From the NCBI GenBank assembly GCA_965212195.1, contig CBDBUW010000011.1, positions 186,001 through 250,000 of the forward strand: DNA of 64,000 nt. Direction: 5' to 3'. The notes under the pieces were generated by a model, which was given only the letters and a program-made list of their open reading frames with translations, had not been told where the DNA came from and made no database searches. The stretch is from JAJCYK01 sp965212195. GTDB taxonomy: Bacteria; Bacteroidota; Bacteroidia; Cytophagales; Cyclobacteriaceae. Below, piece by piece: positions 1-8,504 of the stretch. Positions within the stretch are counted from its first letter, which is position 1; each line of letters opens with the position of its first letter. A program made the translations under genes and the position numbers.

Positions 1-80
1 CGTTTTGCCAGGTCGACGGCAGCATCCAGTGCATAACCAGCTTGTTTCGAAAAATCGGTGGGCACCAGTATTTTTTTCAT
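1..80 (-). CDS. Universal stress protein (UspA family), N-terminal fragment
   Basis: Only the first 26 codons are inside the window; the gene runs off the left edge. The start is the ATG whose complement lies at 78-80. The peptide begins MKKILVPTDFSKQAGYALDA, which is the typical first beta strand and nucleotide-binding Asp (VPTDFS) of UspA-fold proteins. Usp proteins are cytoplasmic, often ATP-binding, stress-associated proteins; in Bacteroidota they are often tandem two-domain forms, which cannot be judged here. It lies downstream of menA on the same strand, but an 80-base gap with a possible promoter suggests separate transcription. Confidence 0.75.
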   Translation of the reverse strand, partial: MKKILVPTDFSKQAGYALDAAVDLAK

Positions 81-111
81 AGGTCAGGAATATATTAATT
101 TGATTTCAGCT

Positions 112-139
112 AAAATATACCATTGTTTTCACAAAACAA
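112..139 (-). promoter_or_regulatory. Possible promoter for the universal stress gene
   Basis: Reading leftward, TTG (complement of 137-139) is followed after 17 bases by TATATTTT (complement of 112-119), close to the Bacteroidota pattern TTG-N17-20-TAnnTTTG. It overlaps a short AT-rich inverted repeat (TTGTTTT/AAAACAA at 123-139) that could instead be a weak terminator for menA. Confidence 0.3.
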
Positions 140-160
140 GGTCATCGGCAGATTATTGTC

Positions 161-1072
161 TTAGCTGCTTAAAGTGAGACCAACACCGAAAGTGAGCACA
201 TACATCAGGGTGGTAAGAGCCATCTGTTTTAAGTAGGGATCCAATTGAATGCCCTCTTTAGTGGCGATGACCCGGGCATTAATCAGTAGCAAAGGAATGG
301 TGAACAAGAATAACCATTGCCAAGGATTGCGATAGTCAACTAATGTAAAGATAATGGAGCTGACGAGTCCTGTCAACAGTAAGATCCAGTGATAGTAAAT
401 AGCTTGTTTTCTCCCAATGCGCACAGGAATCGACAATTTTCCGGCTTGCCGATCACTGGCTATATCGCGGATATTATTAATGTTAAGCACGGCGGTAGCA
501 AACATACCGCAACTCACGGCTGGTAAAATATTGGTCCATTTAAATTGCAAGGTCTGCAAATAGTAAGACCCCAAAACGGCTAGTAGTCCAAAGAACAAAA
601 TAACGGAAAGGTCTCCCCATCCCCGGTAGCCGTAGGGTTTTTTACCTGAGGTATAGTTGATGGCCGCAAAGATGGCCATTATTCCCAAAGCCAAAAAAAG
701 ATAAAAAGCCAGGGTGTTAAACCCCATACTAAATATCAACAACCCCACTCCAAATAGTAAAGACAGGAATATCATGATCGTTATTCCCCTCTGCATGCTG
801 TGAGGTGAGATTATCCCGGATTGTACCATTCTTTGCGGTCCAACACGCTGATGGTGATCGGCCCCATGAAGGCTATCCCCATAGTCATTGGCCAGATTTG
901 AAAGGATTTGGAGACTTACAGTGGTGGCAACAGTGAGAAGGAAAATTATCCAGTTAAAAGAGCCGTTGAATGCCGCCAGGAATCCACCCATGGCAATGCT
1001 GGCAACCGCCAGTGGTAAGGTTCGGGGGCGGGCAGCTTCCACCCAGGCGCTGAATAGATTGTCCGCGGGCAT
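161..1072 (-). CDS. menA: 1,4-dihydroxy-2-naphthoate polyprenyltransferase MenA
   Basis: MenA is the integral membrane UbiA-family enzyme that attaches a polyprenyl chain to 1,4-dihydroxy-2-naphthoate, giving demethylmenaquinone in menaquinone synthesis. The 303-residue length is usual. Two Asp-rich, Mg-diphosphate-binding motifs are visible: NLANDYGDSLHGADH (about residues 59-73) and NNIRDIASDRQAGK (about 199-212). The rest is a series of hydrophobic helices (about nine). The N-terminal ARPRTLPLAVASIAMGG segment is typical of MenA and separates it from UbiA or protohaem IX farnesyltransferase. The start lies 1 base after the argS stop on the same strand, so the two are very likely cotranscribed. 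Confidence 0.93.
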   Translation of the reverse strand: MPADNLFSAWVEAARPRTLPLAVASIAMGGFLAAFNGSFNWIIFLLTVATTVSLQILSNLANDYGDSLHGADHHQRVGPQRMVQSGIISPHSMQRGITIMIFLSLLFGVGLLIFSMGFNTLAFYLFLALGIMAIFAAINYTSGKKPYGYRGWGDLSVILFFGLLAVLGSYYLQTLQFKWTNILPAVSCGMFATAVLNINNIRDIASDRQAGKLSIPVRIGRKQAIYYHWILLLTGLVSSIIFTLVDYRNPWQWLFLFTIPLLLINARVIATKEGIQLDPYLKQMALTTLMYVLTFGVGLTLSS

Positions 1073-1073
1073 A

Positions 1074-2843
1074 TCACATGCGATCTGGAACCTGTATCCC
1101 TAATAAACCCATTCCGTGTTTGATGGTACGGGCTACTTGTGAGGACAGCAGTACCCGGAAGTCCCTAAGATCTTCTCTGGGCTCTCCAAATATGCTGACT
1201 TCTGCATAAAAGCGGTTATACTCTTTGGCCAGTTCGTAGACAAATTGGGCTATTACAGAGGGGGCATAATCTTTAGCTGCGACAGCTATGCGCGATGGGT
1301 AGTCCGCCAACAAGTTGATCAGCATAAGTTCACTGGGTTCCACTTGATCAATTGCATTGAACTGAACCGGCCCCACACCTATGTCCGTAGCCCTTCTTAG
1401 GATGGCTGAGATTCGGGCATGTGTATATTGAATGAATGGTCCGGTATCGCCTTGAAATGCAATGGACTCCTCTGGGTTGAACATAATGCGTTTCTTAGGA
1501 TCCACCTTGGTAAGGAAGTAGCGCAAGGCACCCAGGCCCAATACTTTGTAAAGGTCGTTGGCTTCATCCTCATTCAGTCCTTCGATTTTTCCTAACTCTT
1601 GGGTATGCCTGCGGGCGGTCTCCACCATTTCTTCTACGATCTGGTCGGCATCAACCACCGTACCTTCACGTGATTTCATCTTACCACTGGGAAGATCTAC
1701 CATGCCATAGCTCAGATGAAACATGCCGGAAGCGTAGGGCCGTCCCAATTTCTCCAGTATTTTGAACAGGACCTTGAAATGATAGTCTTGTTCATTGCCA
1801 ACCACATAAATGGAGCTATCGAATTGAAAATCTTGATATCGCAGTTCAGCAGTACCCAGATCCTGGGTCATATAAACTGAAGTCCCATCGCCTCGCAAGA
1901 TTAGTTTTTCGTCCAAACCTTCGTCGGACAGGTCTACCCATACCGATTGGTCTTCCTTTTGGTAAAATACACCTTGCTCCAGACCCTGGGTAACCATGTC
2001 TTTACCCAGTAAGTATGTATCCGACTCATAATAAACCTTATCGAAGGCCACTTCTAAATTGTGGTAAGTCTCATCAAATCCCTGGTATACCCATTGATTC
2101 ATGCGTCTCCATAGTTCCAAAGTGTCTGGGTCTTGAGCTTCCCATTTCTTGAGCAGCTCTTGTGCTTCTTTTAGTATAGGAGCACTATTCTGGTCCTCAC
2201 TAAGCCCTTGTTCCTGGATTTGTTGTTTGTAAGTCTTGTCAAAAAGTACATAATACTTGCCTACAAAATGGTCGCCCTTCATATGGCTGGATTCCGGGGA
2301 GGAGCTTTCACCGAAATGTTGATAAGCTACCATCGATTTGCATATATGAATACCTCGGTCGTTAATGATACTCACTTTCTTTACGTTGTAGCCAGCGGCT
2401 TCCAGGATGCTACTGGTACTGAATCCCAGAAATATGTTGCGCAGGTGACCTAGGTGTAACGGTTTATTGGTGTTGGGCGATGAGATCTCAATCGTCGCCA
2501 TCTTACCATTGGGGGCCAACTGACCCCAAGTTTGCTCTTCACTGATGGATTGCAATTCTTGCAGCCACACCTCCTGTGATAGTGAAAGGTTGAGAAATCC
2601 CTTAACAACTTGATAGTCTGATATCTCCTCAATATGATCTTTTAAGTACTTGCCCAACTTTTCGCCCAACTCCAGGGGGTTTAGGCCTGTTCTTTTAGCA
2701 AAAGGAAATGTGACGAAAGTATGGGTGCCCTGAAATTCCCTACGAGTAGGCTGGAGCACCAATGCATCTGGCGCTTGCTCGATCTGGAACAATTCCCGGA
2801 GTGCCCGGCTCAGGCTTTCCCGTAAAAATAGTTCGATGTTCAT
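1074..2843 (-). CDS. argS: Arginyl-tRNA synthetase
   Basis: Cytoplasmic class I synthetase that charges tRNA-Arg; 589 residues from the chosen start. An N-terminal Arg-tRNA-synthetase domain is followed by the HIGH-type motif (PNTNKPLHLGHLRN, HLGH at residues 130-133), the Rossmann catalytic core, a KMSKS-like site (GKMKSREGTVVDAD) and a C-terminal DALR anticodon-binding domain ending in GMGLLGIQVPDRM. The frame opens upstream at 2867, but the ATG at 2843 (MNIELFLRES) gives the family-typical start and avoids overlap with the preceding gene, whose stop ends at 2845. It sits between the deoxyhypusine-synthase-like gene and menA in a tight leftward operon. Confidence 0.95.
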   Translation of the reverse strand: MNIELFLRESLSRALRELFQIEQAPDALVLQPTRREFQGTHTFVTFPFAKRTGLNPLELGEKLGKYLKDHIEEISDYQVVKGFLNLSLSQEVWLQELQSISEEQTWGQLAPNGKMATIEISSPNTNKPLHLGHLRNIFLGFSTSSILEAAGYNVKKVSIINDRGIHICKSMVAYQHFGESSSPESSHMKGDHFVGKYYVLFDKTYKQQIQEQGLSEDQNSAPILKEAQELLKKWEAQDPDTLELWRRMNQWVYQGFDETYHNLEVAFDKVYYESDTYLLGKDMVTQGLEQGVFYQKEDQSVWVDLSDEGLDEKLILRGDGTSVYMTQDLGTAELRYQDFQFDSSIYVVGNEQDYHFKVLFKILEKLGRPYASGMFHLSYGMVDLPSGKMKSREGTVVDADQIVEEMVETARRHTQELGKIEGLNEDEANDLYKVLGLGALRYFLTKVDPKKRIMFNPEESIAFQGDTGPFIQYTHARISAILRRATDIGVGPVQFNAIDQVEPSELMLINLLADYPSRIAVAAKDYAPSVIAQFVYELAKEYNRFYAEVSIFGEPREDLRDFRVLLSSQVARTIKHGMGLLGIQVPDRM

Positions 2844-2844
2844 A

Positions 2845-3822
2845 TTACCATTCAAGAATGTAGGCAAAAATAAGAGGTGCGACTATACTAGCATCAGATT
2901 CTATGATAAATTTTGGAGTATCCACCGCTAATTTTCCCCAGGTTATCTTTTCATTGGGCACCGCTCCTGAGTACGAGCCATAGCTGGTGGTTGAATCTGA
3001 GATCTGGCAGAAATAGCTCCAGACGGGAATATTATCTTTTTGCAAGTCCTGATGCAACATAGGAACCACACATATGGGAAAATCTCCGGCTATTCCACCT
3101 CCGATCTGAAAAAAGCCTATACCAGAGGACGCGGATTGCTCCGTATACCACTGAGCTAACCATATCATATACTCAATGCCGGATTTAACAATTTGAGGAT
3201 CAAACTCTTCTTCAATGCAGTGAGCAGCAAAAATGTTGCCCAGGGTAGAGTCTTCCCATCCGGGTACCACTAGCGGAATTTGGTTTTCACAAGCGGCTAC
3301 CACCCAGGAATCCCGAGGATCAATTTGATAGTACTGCTCCAATACTCCGCTTTCCACCAACTGATACAGGTATTCGTGGGGGAAGTAACGTTGGCCCTGC
3401 CCGGAGGCCTGCGCCCACACATTGGTGATGTCTTTTTCAATACGTCTCATAGCTTCTTCCTCCGGGATGCAGGTATCGGTCACCCGGTTGAAGTGTTTGT
3501 CCAGTAACTCCTGCTCCTGACCGGGGCTGAGATCCCGATAGTGAGGAACCCGTTGATAGTGCTCATGTGCAACCAGATTAAAAATGTCTTCCTCCAGATT
3601 GGCCCCGGTACATGTAATTATCTGAACCTTTTGCTGACGGATCATTTCTGCCAGAGACTTGCCCAACTCTGCCGTACTCATGGCTCCCGCCAGGGTGATC
3701 ATCATTTTACCACCCTCATCCAGCAGTCGCTTGTAACCTTGAGCGGCATCGACCAGGGAGGCCGCATTGAAATGCCGGAAGTGCTCCTCCATAAAGGAAG
3801 AAAGTGGTTTTTTAGGCTCCAT
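2845..3822 (-). CDS. Deoxyhypusine-synthase-like protein (probable polyamine enzyme)
   Basis: A 325-residue protein with the deoxyhypusine synthase (DHS) fold: NAD-binding segments such as MITLAGAMSTAELGKSLAEM and TCTGANLEEDIFNL, and the C-terminal block ITWGKLAVDTPKFIIESDAS. The Lys in WGK (about residue 297) matches the catalytic Lys that carries the aminobutyl intermediate in eukaryotic DHS. Bacteria lack eIF5A, the substrate of true DHS, and plant homospermidine synthase is a DHS relative, so aminobutyl transfer to a small amine is more likely than protein hypusination. Supporting context: arginine decarboxylase is encoded divergently 97 bases away and argS follows directly. The exact product is not shown by sequence. 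Confidence 0.8.
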   Translation of the reverse strand: MEPKKPLSSFMEEHFRHFNAASLVDAAQGYKRLLDEGGKMMITLAGAMSTAELGKSLAEMIRQQKVQIITCTGANLEEDIFNLVAHEHYQRVPHYRDLSPGQEQELLDKHFNRVTDTCIPEEEAMRRIEKDITNVWAQASGQGQRYFPHEYLYQLVESGVLEQYYQIDPRDSWVVAACENQIPLVVPGWEDSTLGNIFAAHCIEEEFDPQIVKSGIEYMIWLAQWYTEQSASSGIGFFQIGGGIAGDFPICVVPMLHQDLQKDNIPVWSYFCQISDSTTSYGSYSGAVPNEKITWGKLAVDTPKFIIESDASIVAPLIFAYILEW

Positions 3823-3919
3823 GCGCTAATAATTTTAAAAATAAGAACTTGTAAAGATCAGAAATTTATAACGATATTGCGCCACTCAAAACTGATAATG
3901 TGACGATAGGATCCTTTAG

Positions 3920-5332
3920 ATGAAAAACTATATCGATCTGATTCAACAGACCTTCGATTTTCCCACAGAAGAATTTTCTGTAGATCAACGACATTTGTCC
4001 TTTCACGGTGTGCCCTTGATGGACCTTATTCAACAATACGGAACGCCTTTACGAGTTACCTACCTCCCCAGCATTTCCACGAATATCCAGAAGGCAAAGC
4101 ACCAATTCCGGGCTGCAATGGAAAAATTCAACTACCAGGGGGATTACATTTATTGCTACTGTACCAAGTCCTCTCATTTTCAGTTTGTACTACACGAGAT
4201 CCTAAAGAACGAGGCCCATATTGAAACCTCATCGGCATTCGATATTCAAATTGTTCAGCGGTTATATGAACAAGGACAGCTGAGCCAGGACCGTTACATC
4301 ATTTGCAATGGGTTTAAAAGGCCACTTTACCTGCAAAAGATTGCAGATTTGATACTTAGCGGTTTTAGTAATTGCATCCCGGTATTGGACAACTTGAATG
4401 AACTGGACTACTACCAATCCCGGATTAAGGAGCCTTACCAAATTGGTGTCCGTTTGGCTTCCGATGAGGAACCACAATTTGAATTTTATACTTCCCGGCT
4501 TGGAGTGCGGTATCACGACGTAGTGGACTATTACCAGAACACCATAAAAGATAGCAACGCTAAATTGAAGTTGCTCCATTACTTTATCAATACCGGGATG
4601 GCCGATAATGCATATTATTGGAGTGAACTCAGCCGCTTTATGTATAAGTATTGCGAGTTAAAAAAGATATGTCCTGAATTGGATACCGTGGATATCGGGG
4701 GAGGCTTTCCTATAAAAACTTCGTTGCACTTTGACTATAACTATCAGTACATGATCGAGCAGATTGTTGAGAACATCCAATGGATCTGTCACAAAAACCA
4801 CATACCGGTACCGCATGTGATGACAGAGTTCGGAAGCTATACCGTAGGGGAGAGTGGTGCCATGATCTATTCCATTTTGGACCAAAAATTGCAGAATGAT
4901 AAAGAACTTTGGTATATGATTGATGGTTCTTTCATTACGAATTTACCGGATACCTGGGGTCAGAATAAAAAATTTATACTGTTGGCTATCAATAAATGGC
5001 ATGAACCTTTTCACAGGGTGAATATTGGAGGGTTAACCTGCGATAGTATGGACTACTATAATTCAGAGACACATTCTTCTGAGGTATTCCTGCCTCGGAT
5101 TGATAATGGACAACCATTGTATATTGGATTCTTTCATACCGGTGCCTACCAGGAATCGCTGGGAGGATACGGCGGGATTCAGCATTGTTTGATTCCTGCT
5201 CCTCAACATATAATCATTGACCACAATGCCGATGGTTCCATTAATACCCGGGTATATGCTGCTGAACAAGATTCAGAAGCGATGATGAAAATTCTGGGAT
5301 ATGACCCGGCACTTAGAAAAGAGATAAAATAG
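3920..5332 (+). CDS. speA: Arginine decarboxylase, PLP fold III
   Basis: PLP-dependent enzyme of the alanine-racemase-fold decarboxylases that turns arginine into agmatine for polyamine synthesis. At 470 residues it is the short form common in Bacteroidota, not the roughly 630-residue enterobacterial SpeA. Visible features: PLP Lys region YCYCTKSSHFQFV (about residues 75-87), the phosphate-binding Gly motif DTVDIGGGFPIK, the acidic FGSYTVGESGA segment and the catalytic Cys region GLTCDSMDYY, where CDSMD matches the CxxxD active-site signature. It is divergent from the DHS-like gene and 4 bases upstream of a peptidase gene that may share its transcript. No agmatinase or N-carbamoylputrescine amidase gene is in the window. 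Diaminopimelate decarboxylase is a less likely alternative. Confidence 0.85.
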   Translation: MKNYIDLIQQTFDFPTEEFSVDQRHLSFHGVPLMDLIQQYGTPLRVTYLPSISTNIQKAKHQFRAAMEKFNYQGDYIYCYCTKSSHFQFVLHEILKNEAHIETSSAFDIQIVQRLYEQGQLSQDRYIICNGFKRPLYLQKIADLILSGFSNCIPVLDNLNELDYYQSRIKEPYQIGVRLASDEEPQFEFYTSRLGVRYHDVVDYYQNTIKDSNAKLKLLHYFINTGMADNAYYWSELSRFMYKYCELKKICPELDTVDIGGGFPIKTSLHFDYNYQYMIEQIVENIQWICHKNHIPVPHVMTEFGSYTVGESGAMIYSILDQKLQNDKELWYMIDGSFITNLPDTWGQNKKFILLAINKWHEPFHRVNIGGLTCDSMDYYNSETHSSEVFLPRIDNGQPLYIGFFHTGAYQESLGGYGGIQHCLIPAPQHIIIDHNADGSINTRVYAAEQDSEAMMKILGYDPALRKEIK

Positions 5333-5336
5333 CATT

Positions 5337-7571
5337 ATGAAACGTAGAATCATTCTCACCTTTAGCTTGTACTGGTTCCTTTGTGGAATTTTGCCCGCCC
5401 AAGAAAATTACTCCAATCTGAAACAGGCGCTGGCGGCACAATGGATCCTGGCTGGCGAACAGGGCCCTCAAGATATAAATTGGATCGAGGGCGGCAATCG
5501 ATTTTCATATACTGCATCCACAGATCAAGGTGATGAGATTAGATCTTTCGAGCCAGCAAACGGAGCGGATCAATTAATATTTGACGCCAGTGGGATGAGC
5601 TTTCCGGGCTCAGGAGAACCCTTTGAATACAGCTCATTTCAATGGTCCCAGGATTCCAAATACATTCTTTTCCAATGCAACTTTCGTCCAATTTGGCGTA
5701 GATCCGGAGTATCAGATTATTATTTCTACGCCCTGGAGACCCAGACTTTGAAACTGGTGGCCAAGGACGCTCAGACCGCTGAATTATCACCCGATGGAAG
5801 TCAAGTGGGATATGAGAGGGCCGGGAACCTGTTTGTGTTCGACTTCAACAGTGAAAATGAAAAGCAACTGACATTTGATGCCCAAGAGCATTTTTACAAC
5901 GGACGTTTTGGCTGGGTTTATGAAGAGGAGTTTGGGCTGGCAAAAGCGTGGTATTGGTCTCGAGACGGCCAACATATTGCCTTTTGGCAATCCGATGAAA
6001 GTGAGGTGCCGGAATATCAGATGACCGATTACTCAGGTCAGCAACAGGAGTACGTGAAGATAAAGTATCCTAAGGTGGGCAACGTCAATCCTAAAGTAAA
6101 AATTGGAGCGGTCCATGTACCTTCAGGCGACATAAACTGGATGGACCTGCAAGTCGGCGATGGATATGTGCCCAGATTATATTGGACCTCTCAAAAAAAT
6201 CAGCTGGCAGTAGTACATCTGAACCGTCATCAAAATCACCTGAAGCTGTTCTTGGGTGATGTGACCAGCGGCGCCACCAAGATGATCATGCAAGAAAAAT
6301 CCCAGGCTTGGATCGATGTTTTCGATTTTTTCGCAGGAATCAATCATCTGTTCTTCTTTCCGGAGGGTCTTGATCAGTTCCTGTGGGTTTCGGACCGCGA
6401 TGGCTGGAGTCATATCTACCGGTACGACTACAGTGGAAAGTTGCTGAATCAAGTAACCAAGGGATCATGGGAAGTGGTGCGAGTGGAAGCAGTCGACGCC
6501 AAGAAACAACGCATTTACTATACCTCCACAGAAGTGTCACCCTTGGAGCGGCATTTTTACTCGGTAGATTTTAGGGGTGGTAATGTTAAAAGAATGACTA
6601 CAGAACCGGGTAGGCATCAGATCAATATGGCCCCCGGAGCTCAATATTATGTGGATAAATACTCCAATACAAATACGCCCACCCAGGTCTCTTTGTATAA
6701 TGGCAAAGGGGAGTCGGTTCATGTGTTTGAGACTAATGACCAGGTGGGTGCCTATCAGAAGAAAATGAACTATGCTCCAAAGGAGTTATTTGAGTATACC
6801 ACCTCCGACGGTCAAAATTTGCAGGGTTATCTAATAAAGCCCGTGGATTTTGATCCTTCCCAAAGCTACCCGTTGGTTTTAAATATTTACGGCGGGCCTG
6901 GCGCTCAATCTGTTTATAACAGCTATGCCACAAACGGCTGGGAACAATATTTGGCACAGCAGGGGTATGTGATCGCCAGTGTAAACAATCGGGGTAGCGG
7001 GGGATATGGCAGTAATTTCGAAAAAGTGGTTTACAAAAACCTGGGACATTGGGAAAGTCACGACTTTGTGGAGACAGCCAAGTATTTAGCAGGTAAGTCC
7101 TGGATTGATGGTGACAATATGGCCATCCGCGGACACAGCTATGGAGGTTATATGTCCAGTTTAACGGTGCTTAAGCATCCTGATGTGTTTAAAGTGGCAT
7201 TGGTGGGGGCTCCGGTAACCGACTGGAGGCTTTATGATACTATATATACAGAACGATATATGGGCTTGTTGGAAGAAAATGAAGCCGGATATGAGGCAAC
7301 AGCCCCCGTAAGTCACGCCGGTAATCTGAAAGCCAACATGTTCATTGCTCACAGCGGCATGGACGATAATGTGCATATGCAGCACACTATGCAGCTAGTA
7401 AGAGCTCTGATCGATAATGGAAAAGACCATGATCTGCGCATTTATCCTCCTGGTGCTCACGGAGTGGCCTACAATGGCGCCAGTTATTTGCTACTCTTTC
7501 AACAGTATGTGAGTTACCTAAACGAACACTTGAAAAGTGGTAAATTGATCGAGGTATTGGATCAAGACTAG
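5337..7571 (+). CDS. Secreted dipeptidyl peptidase IV (S9B)
   Basis: Serine exopeptidase releasing X-Pro or X-Ala dipeptides; 744 residues, usual for bacterial DPP-IV. A signal peptide (MKRRIILTFSLYWFLCGILPAQ) exports it to the periplasm or outer membrane. An N-terminal beta-propeller carries the substrate-N-terminus Glu motif GWVYEEEFG; the C-terminal alpha/beta hydrolase domain has the nucleophile in GHSYGGYM (Ser601), Asp676 in HSGMDDNVH and His708 in GAHGVAY. All three catalytic residues and the Glu pair are present, so it should be active. It starts 4 bases after speA, which suggests cotranscription without an obvious functional link. Confidence 0.93.
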   Translation: MKRRIILTFSLYWFLCGILPAQENYSNLKQALAAQWILAGEQGPQDINWIEGGNRFSYTASTDQGDEIRSFEPANGADQLIFDASGMSFPGSGEPFEYSSFQWSQDSKYILFQCNFRPIWRRSGVSDYYFYALETQTLKLVAKDAQTAELSPDGSQVGYERAGNLFVFDFNSENEKQLTFDAQEHFYNGRFGWVYEEEFGLAKAWYWSRDGQHIAFWQSDESEVPEYQMTDYSGQQQEYVKIKYPKVGNVNPKVKIGAVHVPSGDINWMDLQVGDGYVPRLYWTSQKNQLAVVHLNRHQNHLKLFLGDVTSGATKMIMQEKSQAWIDVFDFFAGINHLFFFPEGLDQFLWVSDRDGWSHIYRYDYSGKLLNQVTKGSWEVVRVEAVDAKKQRIYYTSTEVSPLERHFYSVDFRGGNVKRMTTEPGRHQINMAPGAQYYVDKYSNTNTPTQVSLYNGKGESVHVFETNDQVGAYQKKMNYAPKELFEYTTSDGQNLQGYLIKPVDFDPSQSYPLVLNIYGGPGAQSVYNSYATNGWEQYLAQQGYVIASVNNRGSGGYGSNFEKVVYKNLGHWESHDFVETAKYLAGKSWIDGDNMAIRGHSYGGYMSSLTVLKHPDVFKVALVGAPVTDWRLYDTIYTERYMGLLEENEAGYEATAPVSHAGNLKANMFIAHSGMDDNVHMQHTMQLVRALIDNGKDHDLRIYPPGAHGVAYNGASYLLLFQQYVSYLNEHLKSGKLIEVLDQD

Positions 7572-7622
7572 ATAACTGGGGATTAGATTGGCGGTTGGCG
7601 GAGATTAGAGGTTTGGTGATTG

Positions 7623-8414
7623 CTACACCTCAATGCTACCTTTCATATAGAGCACCGCTTGTCCGGTCAGTAACACCCGGTCATTCTTCATAGTGCATTG
7701 CAGGACGCCTTTCCGTTGCGATAATTGTTGGGCTTGCAGCGTTGATTTATTTAGTCGATGGCTCCAATAGGGGGTAAGCGTACAATGGGCCGATCCGGTT
7801 ACCGGATCTTCGTCTATGCCACTGGCCGGGGCGAAGAACCTGGATACGAAATCTGAACGATCTCCTGGTGCGCTAATAATGATTCCCCGGGCTTCCACTA
7901 GGGATAACCGGGTGAAGTTCGGAGCAGCGGTTCGGATATCGGTCTCCTCAGGTAGTATAACTAAATAGTCTGTCATTCCTTTTAACACCTCAACGGCATC
8001 AACGCCCAAGGCATCCAGTAAACCGGTTGGAGGGGTACAGGGCTCAGGAGGGTCGGAGGGAAAGTCCAGGATAATCTGTTGTTGTTCTTGGCTAACCTGC
8101 AGTAGCCCACTTTTTGACTGAAAATCTATAGAGTTTGAGGGATAGTTCAATTCATTAAAGATCACATAAGCACTCGCCAGGGTAGCGTGCCCACAAAGAT
8201 CTACTTCCAGTTTGGGGGTAAACCAACGGATTTGGAATCCTCCATCCATGGGTACCAGGAAGGCCGTTTCCGACAGGTTATTTTCGGAGGCAATTTTTTG
8301 CATAGTTTCATCCGGCAACCAGTGCTTCAGTGGACAAACCGCTGCTGGATTACCACCAAAAAGATCTTCAGTAAAAGCGTCGACTTGAAAAATTGGCAGA
8401 GATTTGGGAAGCAT
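7623..8414 (-). CDS. PhzF-family isomerase/epimerase-like protein
   Basis: A 263-residue protein of the PhzF (phenazine biosynthesis-like, diaminopimelate-epimerase fold) family. Family marks: the N-terminal IFQVDAFTEDLFGGNPAAVC block, the catalytic Glu in ENNLSETAFLV (about residue 46), LCGHATLASAYV and the C-terminal DPVTGSAHC motif. PhzF itself isomerises trans-2,3-dihydro-3-hydroxyanthranilate, but most family members sit outside phenazine clusters and have unknown substrates. No phenazine genes are present here, so only the family is claimed. It is convergent with the peptidase gene and divergent from the metallophosphatase gene. Confidence 0.88.
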   Translation of the reverse strand: MLPKSLPIFQVDAFTEDLFGGNPAAVCPLKHWLPDETMQKIASENNLSETAFLVPMDGGFQIRWFTPKLEVDLCGHATLASAYVIFNELNYPSNSIDFQSKSGLLQVSQEQQQIILDFPSDPPEPCTPPTGLLDALGVDAVEVLKGMTDYLVILPEETDIRTAAPNFTRLSLVEARGIIISAPGDRSDFVSRFFAPASGIDEDPVTGSAHCTLTPYWSHRLNKSTLQAQQLSQRKGVLQCTMKNDRVLLTGQAVLYMKGSIEV

Positions 8415-8443
8415 TATTTTCTGGTTTGCTAAGAGAAAATGAA

Positions 8444-8466
8444 ATTCAAATCGTTTGGATTTGAAT
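8444..8466. promoter_or_regulatory. Inverted repeat between divergent genes, candidate operator
   Basis: ATTCAAATC (8444-8452) and GATTTGAAT (8458-8466) form a perfect 9-base inverted repeat with a 5-base spacer. It lies between the divergent PhzF-like and metallophosphatase starts and overlaps the -33 element of the predicted rightward promoter. Its position suits an operator; no regulator gene is adjacent. Confidence 0.4.
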
Positions 8467-8482
8467 GGTATTTGCTATTTTG
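8454..8482 (+). promoter_or_regulatory. Predicted promoter of the metallophosphatase operon
   Basis: TTTG at 8454-8457, an 18-base spacer and TATTTTG at 8476-8482 resemble the Bacteroidota TTTG-N19-TAnnTTTG promoter, one base short in the -7 element. The start codon follows about 22 bases downstream. Confidence 0.42.
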
Positions 8483-8504
8483 CTTTTCCATCTAAATTAA
8501 AACT

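Noticed and set aside
7572..7622. Possible terminator between the convergent peptidase and PhzF-like genes
   Set aside because: The GGCGGTTGGCGGAG stretch has no matching complementary arm and no T-run.
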